DNA of 64,000 bases from Planotetraspora silvatica. Its GTDB lineage: Bacteria; Actinomycetota; Actinomycetes; Streptosporangiales; Streptosporangiaceae. The stretch is from NCBI RefSeq assembly GCF_016863315.1, contig NZ_BOOQ01000035.1, forward strand, positions 31,147-95,146. The letters are read 5' to 3'. The notes below the pieces were generated by a model. It searched no databases and had not been told where the DNA came from. It was given only the letters and a program-made list of their open reading frames with translations. The translations under genes and the position numbers were made by a program. Shown here one piece after another: positions 26,154 through 35,239 of this stretch (position 1 is the stretch's first letter; each line of letters begins with the position of its first letter).

Positions 26154-27635
26154 ATGGGGAACGGACCCAGGCGGTGGCTGTTCGCCGACCAGCTCGGAGA
26201 CCACTTCCTGGACGACGGCGACCAGCCGGTGCTGCTGGTGGAGGCCCGTTCGGTGCTGGAGAGAAGGCGCTTCCACCGGCAGAAGGCCCACCTGGTCCTG
26301 TCCGCTCTGCGCCACCGGGCGGCGGAGCTCGGAGACCGGGTGATCTTCATCAGGACCGGCACGTACGGCGAGGCCCTCGACGCGGTCGGGGAGCCGCTCA
26401 CCGTGTGCCATCCGACCAGCCACGCGGCGGCGGCCTTCGTCTCCGGACGGGCGAAGGTGACCGTGTTGCCGGCCCGTGGGTTCACCACGACGCGGGAGGA
26501 CTTCGCGGCCTGGGCCGAGGGACGTGGTGACCGCCGGCTGCTCATGGAGGACTTCTACCGCGACGCCCGGCGCCGGCTGGGCGTGCTGATGGACGGCGAC
26601 GAGCCCGCCGGCGGCCGATGGAACTTCGACGCGGACAACCGGGAGCCACCGCCGCGCGGCGGCCTCGGCGTGCCGGGGCCGTGGCGCCCGGTGGAGGACG
26701 AGATAGACGAGCAGGTGCGGCGGGATCTCGACCGCTGGGAACGCGACGGCGTGGTCGCCTTCGTCGGCAGGGACGGCCCGCGCGCCTTCCCCGCGACCCG
26801 GGCCGAGGCGGCCGACGCGCTGGCCTGCTTCGTCGCCCGGCGTCTGCCGTGCTTCGGCCCCTACCAGGACGCCATGTCGTCGGCCGACCCGGTGATGGCC
26901 CACAGCCTGCTGTCGCCCGCGCTCAACCTGGGCCTGCTCGATCCCCTGGACTGTGTGCGGGAGGCCGAGGCCGCCTACAGGGAGGGCCGGGTGCCGCTGC
27001 GGAGCGCGGAGGGCTACATCCGGCAGCTCATCGGGTGGCGGGACTACGTCTGGCACCTCTACTGGCATCTCGGGCCCGGATACCGGCGGGAGAATCGGCT
27101 GTCCGCCCGTACTCCGCTGCCCGAGTGGTTCGCCGAACTCGACGCGGACGCGGTGGAGGCGCGCTGCCTGTCGTGGGCGCTCGGCCAGGTCCGCGACCAC
27201 GGGTTCGCCCACCACATCGTCCGGCTGATGGTGCTCGGCAACTACGCCCTTCAGCGCGCGTTCGAGCCGGGGCAGCTCACGGACTGGTTCCACCGGTGTT
27301 TCGTCGACGGCTACGACTGGGTGATGACGCCCAACGTCGTCGGCATGTCCCAGCACGCCGACGGCGGCGTGCTCGCGACCAAGCCCTACGCCTCCGGCGG
27401 GGCGTACATCAACCGGATGAGCGACTTCTGCCACGCCTGCCGGTACCGGCCCGACCGGCGGACGGGGGCCGACGCCTGTCCCTTCACCACCGGCTACTGG
27501 TCGTTCATCGCGCGCAACGAGGAACGCCTGGCCGCCAACCCGCGCATGGCGCGCAGCGTGCGGGGGATGCGACGGCTGAACGACATCGACGAGGTCCGCG
27601 CGATCGAGGCCGATCGCGGGGACGCGCCCCCGTGA
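26154..27635 (+). CDS. Iron-sulfur bacterial cryptochrome/photolyase (PhrB class)
   Basis: 493 residues of the FeS-BCP family. Four cysteines at 338, 426, 429 and 442 have exactly the spacing (88, 3, 13) of the 4Fe-4S ligands in Agrobacterium PhrB, a (6-4) photolyase. The N-terminal antenna alpha/beta domain (1-130) and the FAD-binding helical domain (about 230-490, RLPCFGPYQDAM, WDYV-like region, YASGGAYINRMSDFC) are complete. Predicted role is light-driven repair of UV lesions. Its ATG follows the AGTATGG context without a strong ribosome-binding site. Confidence 0.9.
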   Translation: MGNGPRRWLFADQLGDHFLDDGDQPVLLVEARSVLERRRFHRQKAHLVLSALRHRAAELGDRVIFIRTGTYGEALDAVGEPLTVCHPTSHAAAAFVSGRAKVTVLPARGFTTTREDFAAWAEGRGDRRLLMEDFYRDARRRLGVLMDGDEPAGGRWNFDADNREPPPRGGLGVPGPWRPVEDEIDEQVRRDLDRWERDGVVAFVGRDGPRAFPATRAEAADALACFVARRLPCFGPYQDAMSSADPVMAHSLLSPALNLGLLDPLDCVREAEAAYREGRVPLRSAEGYIRQLIGWRDYVWHLYWHLGPGYRRENRLSARTPLPEWFAELDADAVEARCLSWALGQVRDHGFAHHIVRLMVLGNYALQRAFEPGQLTDWFHRCFVDGYDWVMTPNVVGMSQHADGGVLATKPYASGGAYINRMSDFCHACRYRPDRRTGADACPFTTGYWSFIARNEERLAANPRMARSVRGMRRLNDIDEVRAIEADRGDAPP

Positions 27636-27741
27636 GCGCGCCGGCGGGTGGCGACGCCCCCGGGCGGGTGCCGTACAGGCGGGGCGCGACGGGAACGGCC
27701 TCCCTGGAGCGCTGCACGGCCTTGTCGGCTCGCTAAGCTTG

Positions 27742-27756
27742 CAGGAAACTTTGTTG
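27742..27756. promoter_or_regulatory. Candidate ROK operator before the first ROK gene
   Basis: CAGGAAACTTTGTTG is a degraded form of the palindrome AAGAAAGTTTCTT found before the second ROK gene (34002-34014). Both share the AAGTTTC core on one strand. Confidence 0.4.
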
Positions 27757-27814
27757 ACGATTTGCGGGCGCGGACGGCGCCGGTTCCACGGGGGCGACGA
27801 TAGAAAGCAGGAGC

Positions 27815-28993
27815 ATGGAGCGACGTCCTGGCGTGCCCAGGCTGCTCCGGGAGATAAACGACCGGGCCGCACTGGAGTTGTTGCTCGCCTCGGGGCCGCT
27901 GACGCGCGGCCAGATCGGCGAGCTGACCGGGCTCTCGAAGGTCACCGCCTCACAGACGCTGGCCCGTCTCGAGGAGCGCGGTCTGGTGGAGGTCGTCGGG
28001 GAGCAGGCGGGCAACCGCGGGCCGAACGCGGCGCTCTACGGCGTCATCCCGTCCTGCGCCTACGTCGCGGGTCTCGAGGTCGGCCCCGACTCGGTCACCG
28101 CCGCGATCGCGGACATCAACGGCGACATCGTCGCCGAGGTCACCGCGTCGCCGAGTGGGCAGGACGATCCCGTCTCGGTCGTGCACAACGCGGTGGTCAA
28201 GGCGTGCCGTTCGGCCAAGGTGGCGCTGTCGCGCCTGCGCGGCGTCGTGATCGGCGCCCCGGGCGTCGTGGACCCGCGCACCGGTGACGTGCGCTTCTCC
28301 TTCGACCTGCCGCACTGGCACGAGGGAATCCACGAGGCGCTGGCCAGGGATCTGCGCCGGGACCTCACGATCGAGAACGACGTGAACCTCGCCGCGATCG
28401 CCGAACGGGCCAAGGGGGCCGCTCAGGAGGTCGACGACTTCGTGCTCCTGTGGGTGGGACGGGGCATCGGTCTCGCGGTGGTGCTCGGCGGGCGGCTGCA
28501 CCGCGGTCGTTCGGGGAGCGCCGGTGAGATCGGGTACCTCCCCGTGCCCGGCGTGCCGCTGGCCGAGGACGTCAAGGCCACACCCGGCCGATTGCCGTCC
28601 CTCGCGGGAGGCCTCCAGTCGCTGGTCAGCGCGGAAGCGGTGACCGAACTCGCCAGGGAGTTCGGCTTCACGGGGACGAGCGCCGCCGACTGCGTGACCC
28701 AGGCCGTGGCGGCGGGCGACCGGGGCGACCGGCTGCTCGACGAGATCGCCTCCCGGCTCGCGCTCGGCGTCGCGTCGGTGTGCGTGGTGCTCGACCCCGG
28801 CCTCGTGGTGCTCGCCGGGGAAGTGGGGCAGGCGGGGGGAGCCGGCCTGACCTCCCGGGTGGAGGAGGCCGTCGCCCGGATCTGCCCGATCCGTCCCGAG
28901 GTCGTCACCAGCGAGGTCGGCGGCAAGCCGGTTCTGCGCGGCGCCGTCCTCGCCGCCCTCGACCAGGCACGCGAGGGCATCTTCGCCTCCTGA
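27815..28993 (+). CDS. ROK-family transcriptional repressor, copy 1
   Basis: 392 residues: an N-terminal winged helix (about 8-65, LTGLSKVTASQTLARLEERG) and a C-terminal sugar-kinase-like ROK domain. The zinc-binding His and CxCGxxGC of catalytic ROK members are missing (AGEIGYLP), so it is a regulator, not a kinase. The start aligns residue for residue with that of the paralogue at 34060. It flanks a GH3/ABC amino-sugar locus together with that paralogue and probably responds to the sugar transported there. Confidence 0.88.
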   Translation: MERRPGVPRLLREINDRAALELLLASGPLTRGQIGELTGLSKVTASQTLARLEERGLVEVVGEQAGNRGPNAALYGVIPSCAYVAGLEVGPDSVTAAIADINGDIVAEVTASPSGQDDPVSVVHNAVVKACRSAKVALSRLRGVVIGAPGVVDPRTGDVRFSFDLPHWHEGIHEALARDLRRDLTIENDVNLAAIAERAKGAAQEVDDFVLLWVGRGIGLAVVLGGRLHRGRSGSAGEIGYLPVPGVPLAEDVKATPGRLPSLAGGLQSLVSAEAVTELAREFGFTGTSAADCVTQAVAAGDRGDRLLDEIASRLALGVASVCVVLDPGLVVLAGEVGQAGGAGLTSRVEEAVARICPIRPEVVTSEVGGKPVLRGAVLAALDQAREGIFAS

Positions 28994-29009
28994 CCCCACG
29001 GAGAGGTGA

Positions 29010-29049
29010 ACCACTCGCGGCGCCGCCCCCGCTGGCCGCCGCGAGTGGT
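29010..29049. terminator. Bidirectional terminator between ROK copy 1 and GH3
   Basis: A 13-bp perfect stem (ACCACTCGCGGCG with CGCCGCGAGTGGT) and a 14-base loop lie between convergent genes. The outer bases TGAACC/GGTTCA extend it with a three-base offset. Confidence 0.75.
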
Positions 29050-29052
29050 GGT

Positions 29053-30546
29053 TCAGGCGGTCAGCAACTCGGCGGCCGCCTGAGCGTTGGGGCGGGCGGC
29101 GCCGTACGTCGCGATGTAGGCGGCGGCCTCGGGGCGCCAGACCGGCAGGCCCATCTCGACGACGATCGCGTCGGGGCGCGCGGAGACCAGGTCGGAGACG
29201 AACGACCGGGTACGCGGGTGGCGGTGGGCGTCCTTGACCACGATGACCAGCGACCGGCCCCCCGCCCGGCCGAGCAGTTCTCGGCCGTCGGCCTCCTCGG
29301 GCTTCACCCGGACGACCTCCGCCTCCGGAAGCCAGGGGGCGAACCCCCACGGCACGTCGCCGACCGCGATGGTCGGCGGGGTGTCCACCTCGATCACGAG
29401 CGGGTCGACCAGGGGCGCCGCCGACCCGGTCAGCGAGACCGCGCGGCGCGCGGCGTCGAGGCCGATGACGTTGCCCTCGCCGGTGTTCTGCCGCGGCGCG
29501 GCGAACCATTGCCGCAGCCGTTCGACCCGCTCGTTGGCCTCTTCCAGCCGGGCGGCGGGCAGACGGCCGTCGTGCACGGCGGACACGATCTCGGCGAGCA
29601 TCGCCTGGATCTCCTCGGGCGTCGGCAACGGCCCCAGGCAGAGCAGGTCCGAGCCCGCCCGCAGCGACAGGACTGCGCCGCCGCCGAGCCCCACACTCTT
29701 GGTGATCGCGTGCATGTCGAGCGCGTCGGTGATCACCACGCCGTCGTACGCCATCTCCTGCCGGAGCAGGCCGGTCAGCGCCGCCGTGCTCAGCGTGGCG
29801 GGGGTGGTGCCGGTGAGGCCGGGGACGGAGACGTGCGCCGTCATGATCGACTTGGTGCCGGCTGTGATCGCCGCGCGGAACGGCACGAGTTCGCGCTCCC
29901 ACAGCAGTTCGGGGGACGCGTCGACGACCGGGATCTCCAGGTGGGAGTCCTGCCGGGTCGCCCCGTGGCCGGGGAAGTGCTTGACGCAGGCGGCCACCCC
30001 GAGTGACTGGAGTCCGCGGACCGCGGCCACGGTGTGCCGCGCCACTAGGCCGGGTGACGCGCCGAACGACCGGGTTCCGATCACCGGGTTGTCGTCGGCG
30101 GTGTTGACGTCGGCGACCGGTCCCATGTCCAGGTTCACCCCGCAACGGACCAGTTCGGACGCGATGGAGTGGTAGACCCGCTCGGTCAGCTCGACGTCGT
30201 CGACGGCGCCGAGAGCCGCGTTGCCCGGATAGGGGCTTCCGGTGTGGTAGGCCAGCCGCGTGACGTCGCCACCCTCCTCGTCGAGGGAGATGACCGGGCG
30301 TCCCGCGCCTGTGAGCTGCCCCGTCAGGGTGGCGAGCTGCGCGGAGTCCGCGACGTTGAAGCCGAAGAGGGTGACGCCTCCGAGCCCGTTCTCCAGTGCC
30401 TGGAGGACCCAGTCGGGGGCGGTGGTGCCGGGAAAGGCGACGAGCAGCGTGCCGGCCGCGAGACGATGCAGCCCCCGATCGCTGATGTTCGCGGAGAAGC
30501 CTGCGATCCCCTCCGATGGAGGGAGATCGCGGGATGAGGCAGACAT
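29053..30546 (-). CDS. Glycoside hydrolase family 3, NagZ-like beta-N-acetylglucosaminidase
   Basis: 497 residues. The NagZ-type catalytic loop KHFPGHG (189-195) followed by Asp200 and His202 is the signature of GH3 beta-N-acetylhexosaminidases, and the nucleophile is Asp274 (VITDALDM). There is no signal peptide from ATG 30546 (AAGGAG upstream), so it acts in the cytoplasm on imported chito- or muro-oligosaccharides. A C-terminal alpha/beta domain (about 370-497) follows, as in two-domain GH3 enzymes. Downstream of the ABC importer on the same strand, it likely belongs to the same operon. Confidence 0.9.
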   Translation of the reverse strand: MSASSRDLPPSEGIAGFSANISDRGLHRLAAGTLLVAFPGTTAPDWVLQALENGLGGVTLFGFNVADSAQLATLTGQLTGAGRPVISLDEEGGDVTRLAYHTGSPYPGNAALGAVDDVELTERVYHSIASELVRCGVNLDMGPVADVNTADDNPVIGTRSFGASPGLVARHTVAAVRGLQSLGVAACVKHFPGHGATRQDSHLEIPVVDASPELLWERELVPFRAAITAGTKSIMTAHVSVPGLTGTTPATLSTAALTGLLRQEMAYDGVVITDALDMHAITKSVGLGGGAVLSLRAGSDLLCLGPLPTPEEIQAMLAEIVSAVHDGRLPAARLEEANERVERLRQWFAAPRQNTGEGNVIGLDAARRAVSLTGSAAPLVDPLVIEVDTPPTIAVGDVPWGFAPWLPEAEVVRVKPEEADGRELLGRAGGRSLVIVVKDAHRHPRTRSFVSDLVSARPDAIVVEMGLPVWRPEAAAYIATYGAARPNAQAAAELLTA

Positions 30547-30649
30547 GCTGTCTCGGCTCCTTACCTGTAGGAGGTGCGGATTCACGGGCATGCCCGTACG
30601 GGCCACGCCTTCGTGAGGCGGTGGCCGTACGGGGGGCCCGAAGGCGGGG

Positions 30650-31501
30650 TTATCCCTTGACCGCGCCCGCGACGAGTCCGGAGACCATGCGCCGCTGGAC
30701 GAGCAGGAAGAAGATGAGCACCGGGATGGTCATCAGGGTCGAGGCGGCCATGATGCCGCCCCAGTCCGTCGACCGCTGGCCGACGAAGAACTGCAGGGCG
30801 ACCGGCATCGTGTACTTGCCCTGGTCGCCGATGAGGGTGAGGGCGAAGACGAACTCGTTCCACGTCGTGATGAACGAGAAGATGCTGGTGGCGACCAGGC
30901 CGGGGGCGACCAGCGGGAACAGGACCCGCCAGAAGGTGGTGAACCGCCCGGCGCCGTCGATCCAGGACGCCTCCTCCAGTTCCTTCGGGACCGCCGCGAC
31001 GAACGTGCGCAACATCCACACGGAGAACGGCAACGTCAGGGCGACGTTGATGACGATCAACCCGAGCAACTGGTCGTACAGGCCGAGCCGTTTGACCATG
31101 GTGAACAGCGGGATCAGCAGCGCCTCGCTGGGCACCATCTGCACGATCAGCAGCAGGATGAGGAACGAGGTGCGGAACCGGAACCGGAACCGCGCCACCG
31201 CGGTCGCCGCGAGCAGCGCGAAGACCGCGCCCATGACGACCGCGCTGAGGGCCACGATCGTGCTGTTGAGGAGGTAGCGCCAGACGGAGTGCCCGGCCAC
31301 GCCCTCAGTGAAGACCCGGGAGACGTGGTCCATCGACGGTGGGTCGGGGAACGGGATGAAGCTGGTGGTGAAGATCTGGTCGTTCGGCTTGAAGGCGGTG
31401 GTGACCATCCAGTAGACGGGGAAGACGGCGAACAGGAACACCGCTATCCCGGCGGCGTTGAGCGCGACGCGTCCGAGCCTCTTCCTGGTGATCGGGCTCA
31501 T
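30650..31501 (-). CDS. ABC sugar permease, MalG type
   Basis: 283 residues with six predicted membrane helices and the EAA loop ELEEASWIDGAGRFTTF. ATG 31501 overlaps the stop of the preceding permease (ATGA). No ATPase is encoded here. It is expected to import N-acetylglucosamine or chito-oligosaccharides because a NagZ-like enzyme follows. Confidence 0.9.
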   Translation of the reverse strand: MSPITRKRLGRVALNAAGIAVFLFAVFPVYWMVTTAFKPNDQIFTTSFIPFPDPPSMDHVSRVFTEGVAGHSVWRYLLNSTIVALSAVVMGAVFALLAATAVARFRFRFRTSFLILLLIVQMVPSEALLIPLFTMVKRLGLYDQLLGLIVINVALTLPFSVWMLRTFVAAVPKELEEASWIDGAGRFTTFWRVLFPLVAPGLVATSIFSFITTWNEFVFALTLIGDQGKYTMPVALQFFVGQRSTDWGGIMAASTLMTIPVLIFFLLVQRRMVSGLVAGAVKG

Positions 31502-32511
31502 CGCACGTCCTCCGTCTTCACGATGTTCCGTACGTAAACGAAGGTGATCACCAGCAGGATGGCCGTGAGCACGACGGCGATCGCGGCGCCGAGTCCCATC
31601 TTCGGCGGACTGCTGAAGGCCTCGGCGTAGCTCCACAACGAGAGGTTGAACGCGTCGCGGTTCACCGTGCCGCCCGCCAGCAGGTAGAGCTGGGTGAAGA
31701 CCTTGAAGTCCCAGATGGTCGACAGGACGATCAGCACCGAGAAGACCGGCTTGAGCAGCGGGAAGGTGATCTTCCGGAACGTGCCGACACCGGTGGCGCC
31801 GTCCATCCGGGCCGCCTCGTACAGTTCCGAGGGGATGCTCTTGAGTCCCGCGAGCACCGACACCGCGATGAACGGGAAAGACGCCCACACGACGGCGATG
31901 ATGAGCACGAGATAAAGCGTGATCGTGTCGTTGAACCAGGGTTGCCCGCTCCAGTCCGACCGGCCGAAGACCAGACTCGACAGCCAGTCGGGCAGCAGGT
32001 TCAGCGCCCAGTTGACCACGCCGGCGTCGGAGTCGAACAGCCATTTCCAGACGACGGCCTGTGCCGTGGGCGGGGTGGCCCAGGCGGCCATGATGCCGAC
32101 GACGACGAACGTCGACATCTTCGGGCCGAGCTTGTTGAGCAGGAGGCCGACGAGGGTCCCGAGGATCAGCGTCAGCGCGACGGTCACGACCGCGAAGACC
32201 ACGGTGTTGCGCAGAGAGGTCCAGAAGAGGTCGGAATCGAGGATGCTGGAGTAGTTGTCGAGCCCGACGAACTCGGCCGGGCTGGGGTTGACGGCCCTGA
32301 TCTGCCGGAGTCCGACCTGGTGGAAGGACATGTCGACCAACTGGTACAGCGGATAGAGCAGCAGCGCCGCGATGACCAGAAGGCCGGGCAGGAGGAGGGC
32401 GTAGGGGACCAGCCAATCGGGGAGGCCGGTCCTGCGGGCCTGGGGCTTGTTCCGGCGCACCGGGGCGGAGGGTTCTCCTCCGCCCCGGGCGACGGTTGAC
32501 GTGTGGGCCAT
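31498..32511 (-). CDS. ABC sugar permease, MalF type
   Basis: 337 residues with a Pro/Arg-rich cytoplasmic N-terminus and six or seven helices. The EAA loop is SELYEAARMDGATGVGTF. The start lies six bases after the binding-protein gene and the end overlaps the next permease by four bases. This arrangement supports a single transporter operon: binding protein, permease, permease, GH3. Confidence 0.9.
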   Translation of the reverse strand: MAHTSTVARGGGEPSAPVRRNKPQARRTGLPDWLVPYALLLPGLLVIAALLLYPLYQLVDMSFHQVGLRQIRAVNPSPAEFVGLDNYSSILDSDLFWTSLRNTVVFAVVTVALTLILGTLVGLLLNKLGPKMSTFVVVGIMAAWATPPTAQAVVWKWLFDSDAGVVNWALNLLPDWLSSLVFGRSDWSGQPWFNDTITLYLVLIIAVVWASFPFIAVSVLAGLKSIPSELYEAARMDGATGVGTFRKITFPLLKPVFSVLIVLSTIWDFKVFTQLYLLAGGTVNRDAFNLSLWSYAEAFSSPPKMGLGAAIAVVLTAILLVITFVYVRNIVKTEDVR

Positions 32512-32517
32512 CGATGC

Positions 32518-33846
32518 CTACTGGTTCAGGATCGTCTCAAGCTCGGAGTTGGCGTCCGTAAGAGCCTGGTCCACCGTCTTCTTGCCGTCGATCACCGCGC
32601 GGGCCGCGTTCTGCAGGACCGCCTTGGTGTCGTTGGCCTCCGCCCAGTTGGGGCTGGCCGGGAAGCCCTTGGCCACCTTGAAGGTGTCGGTGAAGGGCTT
32701 TTGGGCCGGGTCGCTGCCCAGCTCCGCGAGCGCGTCCGGGTAGAGCGGGAGCAGGCCGCCCTCCTTGGCGTAGCGGACGCCGAACTCCTTGCCCGAGGCG
32801 AGCTTGAGGTACTCGGCCGCGAGTTCGACGTTCTTGCTGTCCTTCCAGATGGCGATGTCGTTGCCGCCCTGGAAGGCCGGGGCCGGGCCGCTGCCGTCCT
32901 TGGCCGGGAGCGAGAAGAAGCCCATCTTCGACTCGTCGACCTTGCCCTTGCTCTGCTCCTTGATGGCCGCGATGTCCCAGCCACCGGTGACGTACATGCC
33001 GACCTTCCCGGCGGCGAAGCGCTGGGCGATGTCGACGGAGTTCTGCGTCAGGCGGCCCTTACCGGAGACGCCGTCCTTGGCGACCAGGTCCGTGTAGAAC
33101 TGGAAGCCCTCCTTGAAGCCCGGCTCGGTGAGCTTGCCCACCCACTTGCCGCCCTCGAAGGAGGCGAAGTCGCCCCCGGCCGACCAGACGAAGGGGGACA
33201 GGGACATGTTCGCGTCGGAACCGCCGTTGAAGGCGAACCCGTCGACGTCCTTGCCTTCCTTGTCGACGATGGTCTTGGCCGCGGTGACCAGCTCGTCCCA
33301 GGTCTTGGGCGGCTGGATGCCGAGCTTGTCGAACCAGTCCTTGCGGTAGAGGACGGCGCGGGTGCCGCCGCCCCACGGAGCCGCGTAGACCTTGCCGTCG
33401 ATCGTCTCGTAGCTCCACAGGTTCTGCGGGATCTGCTGGAGCTCGCTGTCGCCCTTGACGATGTCGGAGATGTCGGCCAGCGCTTCCTGCGCGACCCAGG
33501 CGGCGACCTGGTCGTTGCCGAACTCGGTGACGTCCGGGCCCTCGCCGCCCGCGAGGGCCGCGGTCCACTTCTTCTGCGCGTCAGGCCAGGGGATCCACTG
33601 GACCTTCGCCTCTGCGCCCGTCGTCTCCTTGAACTTGGCGTTCAGGTCGTCCATGTACTTGGTGAAGACGTCGGTGGGGGCACCGAGTCGCCACACGTTA
33701 AGAGTCTGGCCGGCGAACTTGGGACCTGAGGCCGCCGGCGCGCCGGCGGTCGGCTCAGTCGTTCCGGAGTCGCCGCCGCATGCGGCGAGACCCAGGGCCA
33801 GTGCTGCGGTGACGCTTGTCGCGACCGCGATCTTCACGATCTTCAC
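32518..33846 (-). CDS. Sugar-binding lipoprotein of amino-sugar ABC importer
   Basis: 442 residues. GTG 33846 is chosen because AAGGGAG stands nine bases upstream; an earlier in-frame start at 33873 would include that site. The lipobox LAAC places the lipid-modified Cys at 23. The body matches family-1 solute-binding proteins (TLNVWRLG, TWDELVTAA, FQGGNDIAIWKDS). It is the first gene of the importer operon, reading away from ROK copy 2, so the palindrome at 34002 may control both directions. Confidence 0.88.
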   Translation of the reverse strand: MKIVKIAVATSVTAALALGLAACGGDSGTTEPTAGAPAASGPKFAGQTLNVWRLGAPTDVFTKYMDDLNAKFKETTGAEAKVQWIPWPDAQKKWTAALAGGEGPDVTEFGNDQVAAWVAQEALADISDIVKGDSELQQIPQNLWSYETIDGKVYAAPWGGGTRAVLYRKDWFDKLGIQPPKTWDELVTAAKTIVDKEGKDVDGFAFNGGSDANMSLSPFVWSAGGDFASFEGGKWVGKLTEPGFKEGFQFYTDLVAKDGVSGKGRLTQNSVDIAQRFAAGKVGMYVTGGWDIAAIKEQSKGKVDESKMGFFSLPAKDGSGPAPAFQGGNDIAIWKDSKNVELAAEYLKLASGKEFGVRYAKEGGLLPLYPDALAELGSDPAQKPFTDTFKVAKGFPASPNWAEANDTKAVLQNAARAVIDGKKTVDQALTDANSELETILNQ

Positions 33847-34001
33847 GATGGGTTTCTCCCTTCCCGGCTTCACGTCGGGGGTGCGCTCATGCGGGGTGTC
33901 GGCGGGCCTTCACCTGCTGGATGACGCTCTCCGTCCGGTCGGCGCTCGTGGCATCCCGAGACTTGATCGCTTGCCTCCGGGGTGGCTGCCGCTAAACTAA
34001 C

Positions 34002-34014
34002 AAGAAAGTTTCTT
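34002..34014. promoter_or_regulatory. ROK-type palindromic operator
   Basis: AAGAAAGTTTCTT is a perfect palindrome around one central base, in an A/T-rich patch (33993-34023) between the divergent importer operon and ROK copy 2. The form resembles NagC/Mlc-family sites with AAA/TTT arms. Confidence 0.6.
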
Positions 34015-34059
34015 AAAAAAAACCCGTGTTAGCGGATCGTGACGAGAGGGAGCCAGCCA

Positions 34060-35223
34060 GTGCCTCTACGACCGGGAACACCTCGGCTGCTCCGCCAGAT
34101 CAACGACCGGGCGGCCCTGGAACTGCTGCTGTCTCAGGGGCCGCTGACCCGGGCCGAGTTGGGAGAGCTCACCGGTCTGTCGAAGGTGACCTCCGGTCAG
34201 CTGCTGTCCCGCCTGGAGACGCGCGGCCTGGTGACCACGGCCGGAGAACGGCCGGGAGGGCGCGGTCCCAACGCGGCCCTGTACGGCGTGAACCCGGCGA
34301 GTGCCTACGTGGCGGGTCTCGAGGTGCTGCCGGACAGCGTCACCGCGGCCGTGGCCGACATCACCGGGAAGGTCGTCGCCGAGATAACGGTCGACCCGAC
34401 CGACGCGGGCGACCCGGTCCGGATGGTCTACGGCGCCGTCCTGCGGGCCTGTGACACGGCCGACATCGAGTTGTCCCGGCTGCGCTGCTTCGTCATCGGG
34501 ACCCGCGGCGTGGTCGACCCGGTGAGCGGCGACATCCGTTACTCCTTCGACCTGCCCGCATGGCACGTCGGCGTCCTCGCGGGGTTGCGCACCCTGCTGG
34601 GCGAGTACGTGATCATCGAGAACGACGTCAACCTGGCCGCCCTGGCCGAGCAGGAGCACGGCGCCGCCAGGGGGGTGGACGACTTCGCCATCCTGTGGGC
34701 CGGGATCGGCCAGGGGCTCGGCGTCATGCTCGGCGGCCGGTTGCACCGGGGGATCACCGGAGGCGCCGGTGAGATCGGCTGGCTGCCCGTTCCGGGGGAG
34801 CCGCTTCCGACCGATGTCACCGCGCCGCAGTCGGGCTCGTTCCAGCGCCTGGTCGGCGGCGAGGCGCTGACCGGCCTCGCGGAGACCTACGGCCTGACGT
34901 CCGGAGCCGGCGTCGCGGACCTCGTCCGTACGGCTCTCGCGACCGGCAATGACGCCTTCGTCGACGACCTGGCCGACCGGCTGGCCGTGGGGGTCGCCGC
35001 CGTCTCCGTCGTGCTCGACCCCGGTCTCGTCGTGCTGAGCGGCGACGTCGGCCGGGCCGGGGGGCAGCGGCTCGCGGCCCGGGTCGAGGAGGCGGTCGCC
35101 CGGGTGTGCCCCAGCCGTCCGACGGTCGCGGTGACGCAGGTCAAGGGCAATCCCGTGCTCCGCGGCGCGATCGTCGCGGCGCTGGCGCGGGCCAGGGAGG
35201 AGGTCTTCTCCGACACCGTCTGA
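34060..35223 (+). CDS. ROK-family transcriptional repressor, copy 2
   Basis: 387 residues, closely similar throughout to the ROK protein at 27815: the same PRLLRQINDRAALELLL start and the same LTGLSKVTSGQLLSRLETRG helix-turn-helix. Zinc ligands are again missing (AGEIGWLP). GTG 34060 has GAGGGAG eight bases upstream and matches the start of copy 1. It is divergent from the importer operon across AAGAAAGTTTCTT and is the most likely repressor of that operon. Confidence 0.88.
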   Translation: MPLRPGTPRLLRQINDRAALELLLSQGPLTRAELGELTGLSKVTSGQLLSRLETRGLVTTAGERPGGRGPNAALYGVNPASAYVAGLEVLPDSVTAAVADITGKVVAEITVDPTDAGDPVRMVYGAVLRACDTADIELSRLRCFVIGTRGVVDPVSGDIRYSFDLPAWHVGVLAGLRTLLGEYVIIENDVNLAALAEQEHGAARGVDDFAILWAGIGQGLGVMLGGRLHRGITGGAGEIGWLPVPGEPLPTDVTAPQSGSFQRLVGGEALTGLAETYGLTSGAGVADLVRTALATGNDAFVDDLADRLAVGVAAVSVVLDPGLVVLSGDVGRAGGQRLAARVEEAVARVCPSRPTVAVTQVKGNPVLRGAIVAALARAREEVFSDTV

Positions 35224-35239
35224 CGGTAGGTTTCTCCTC

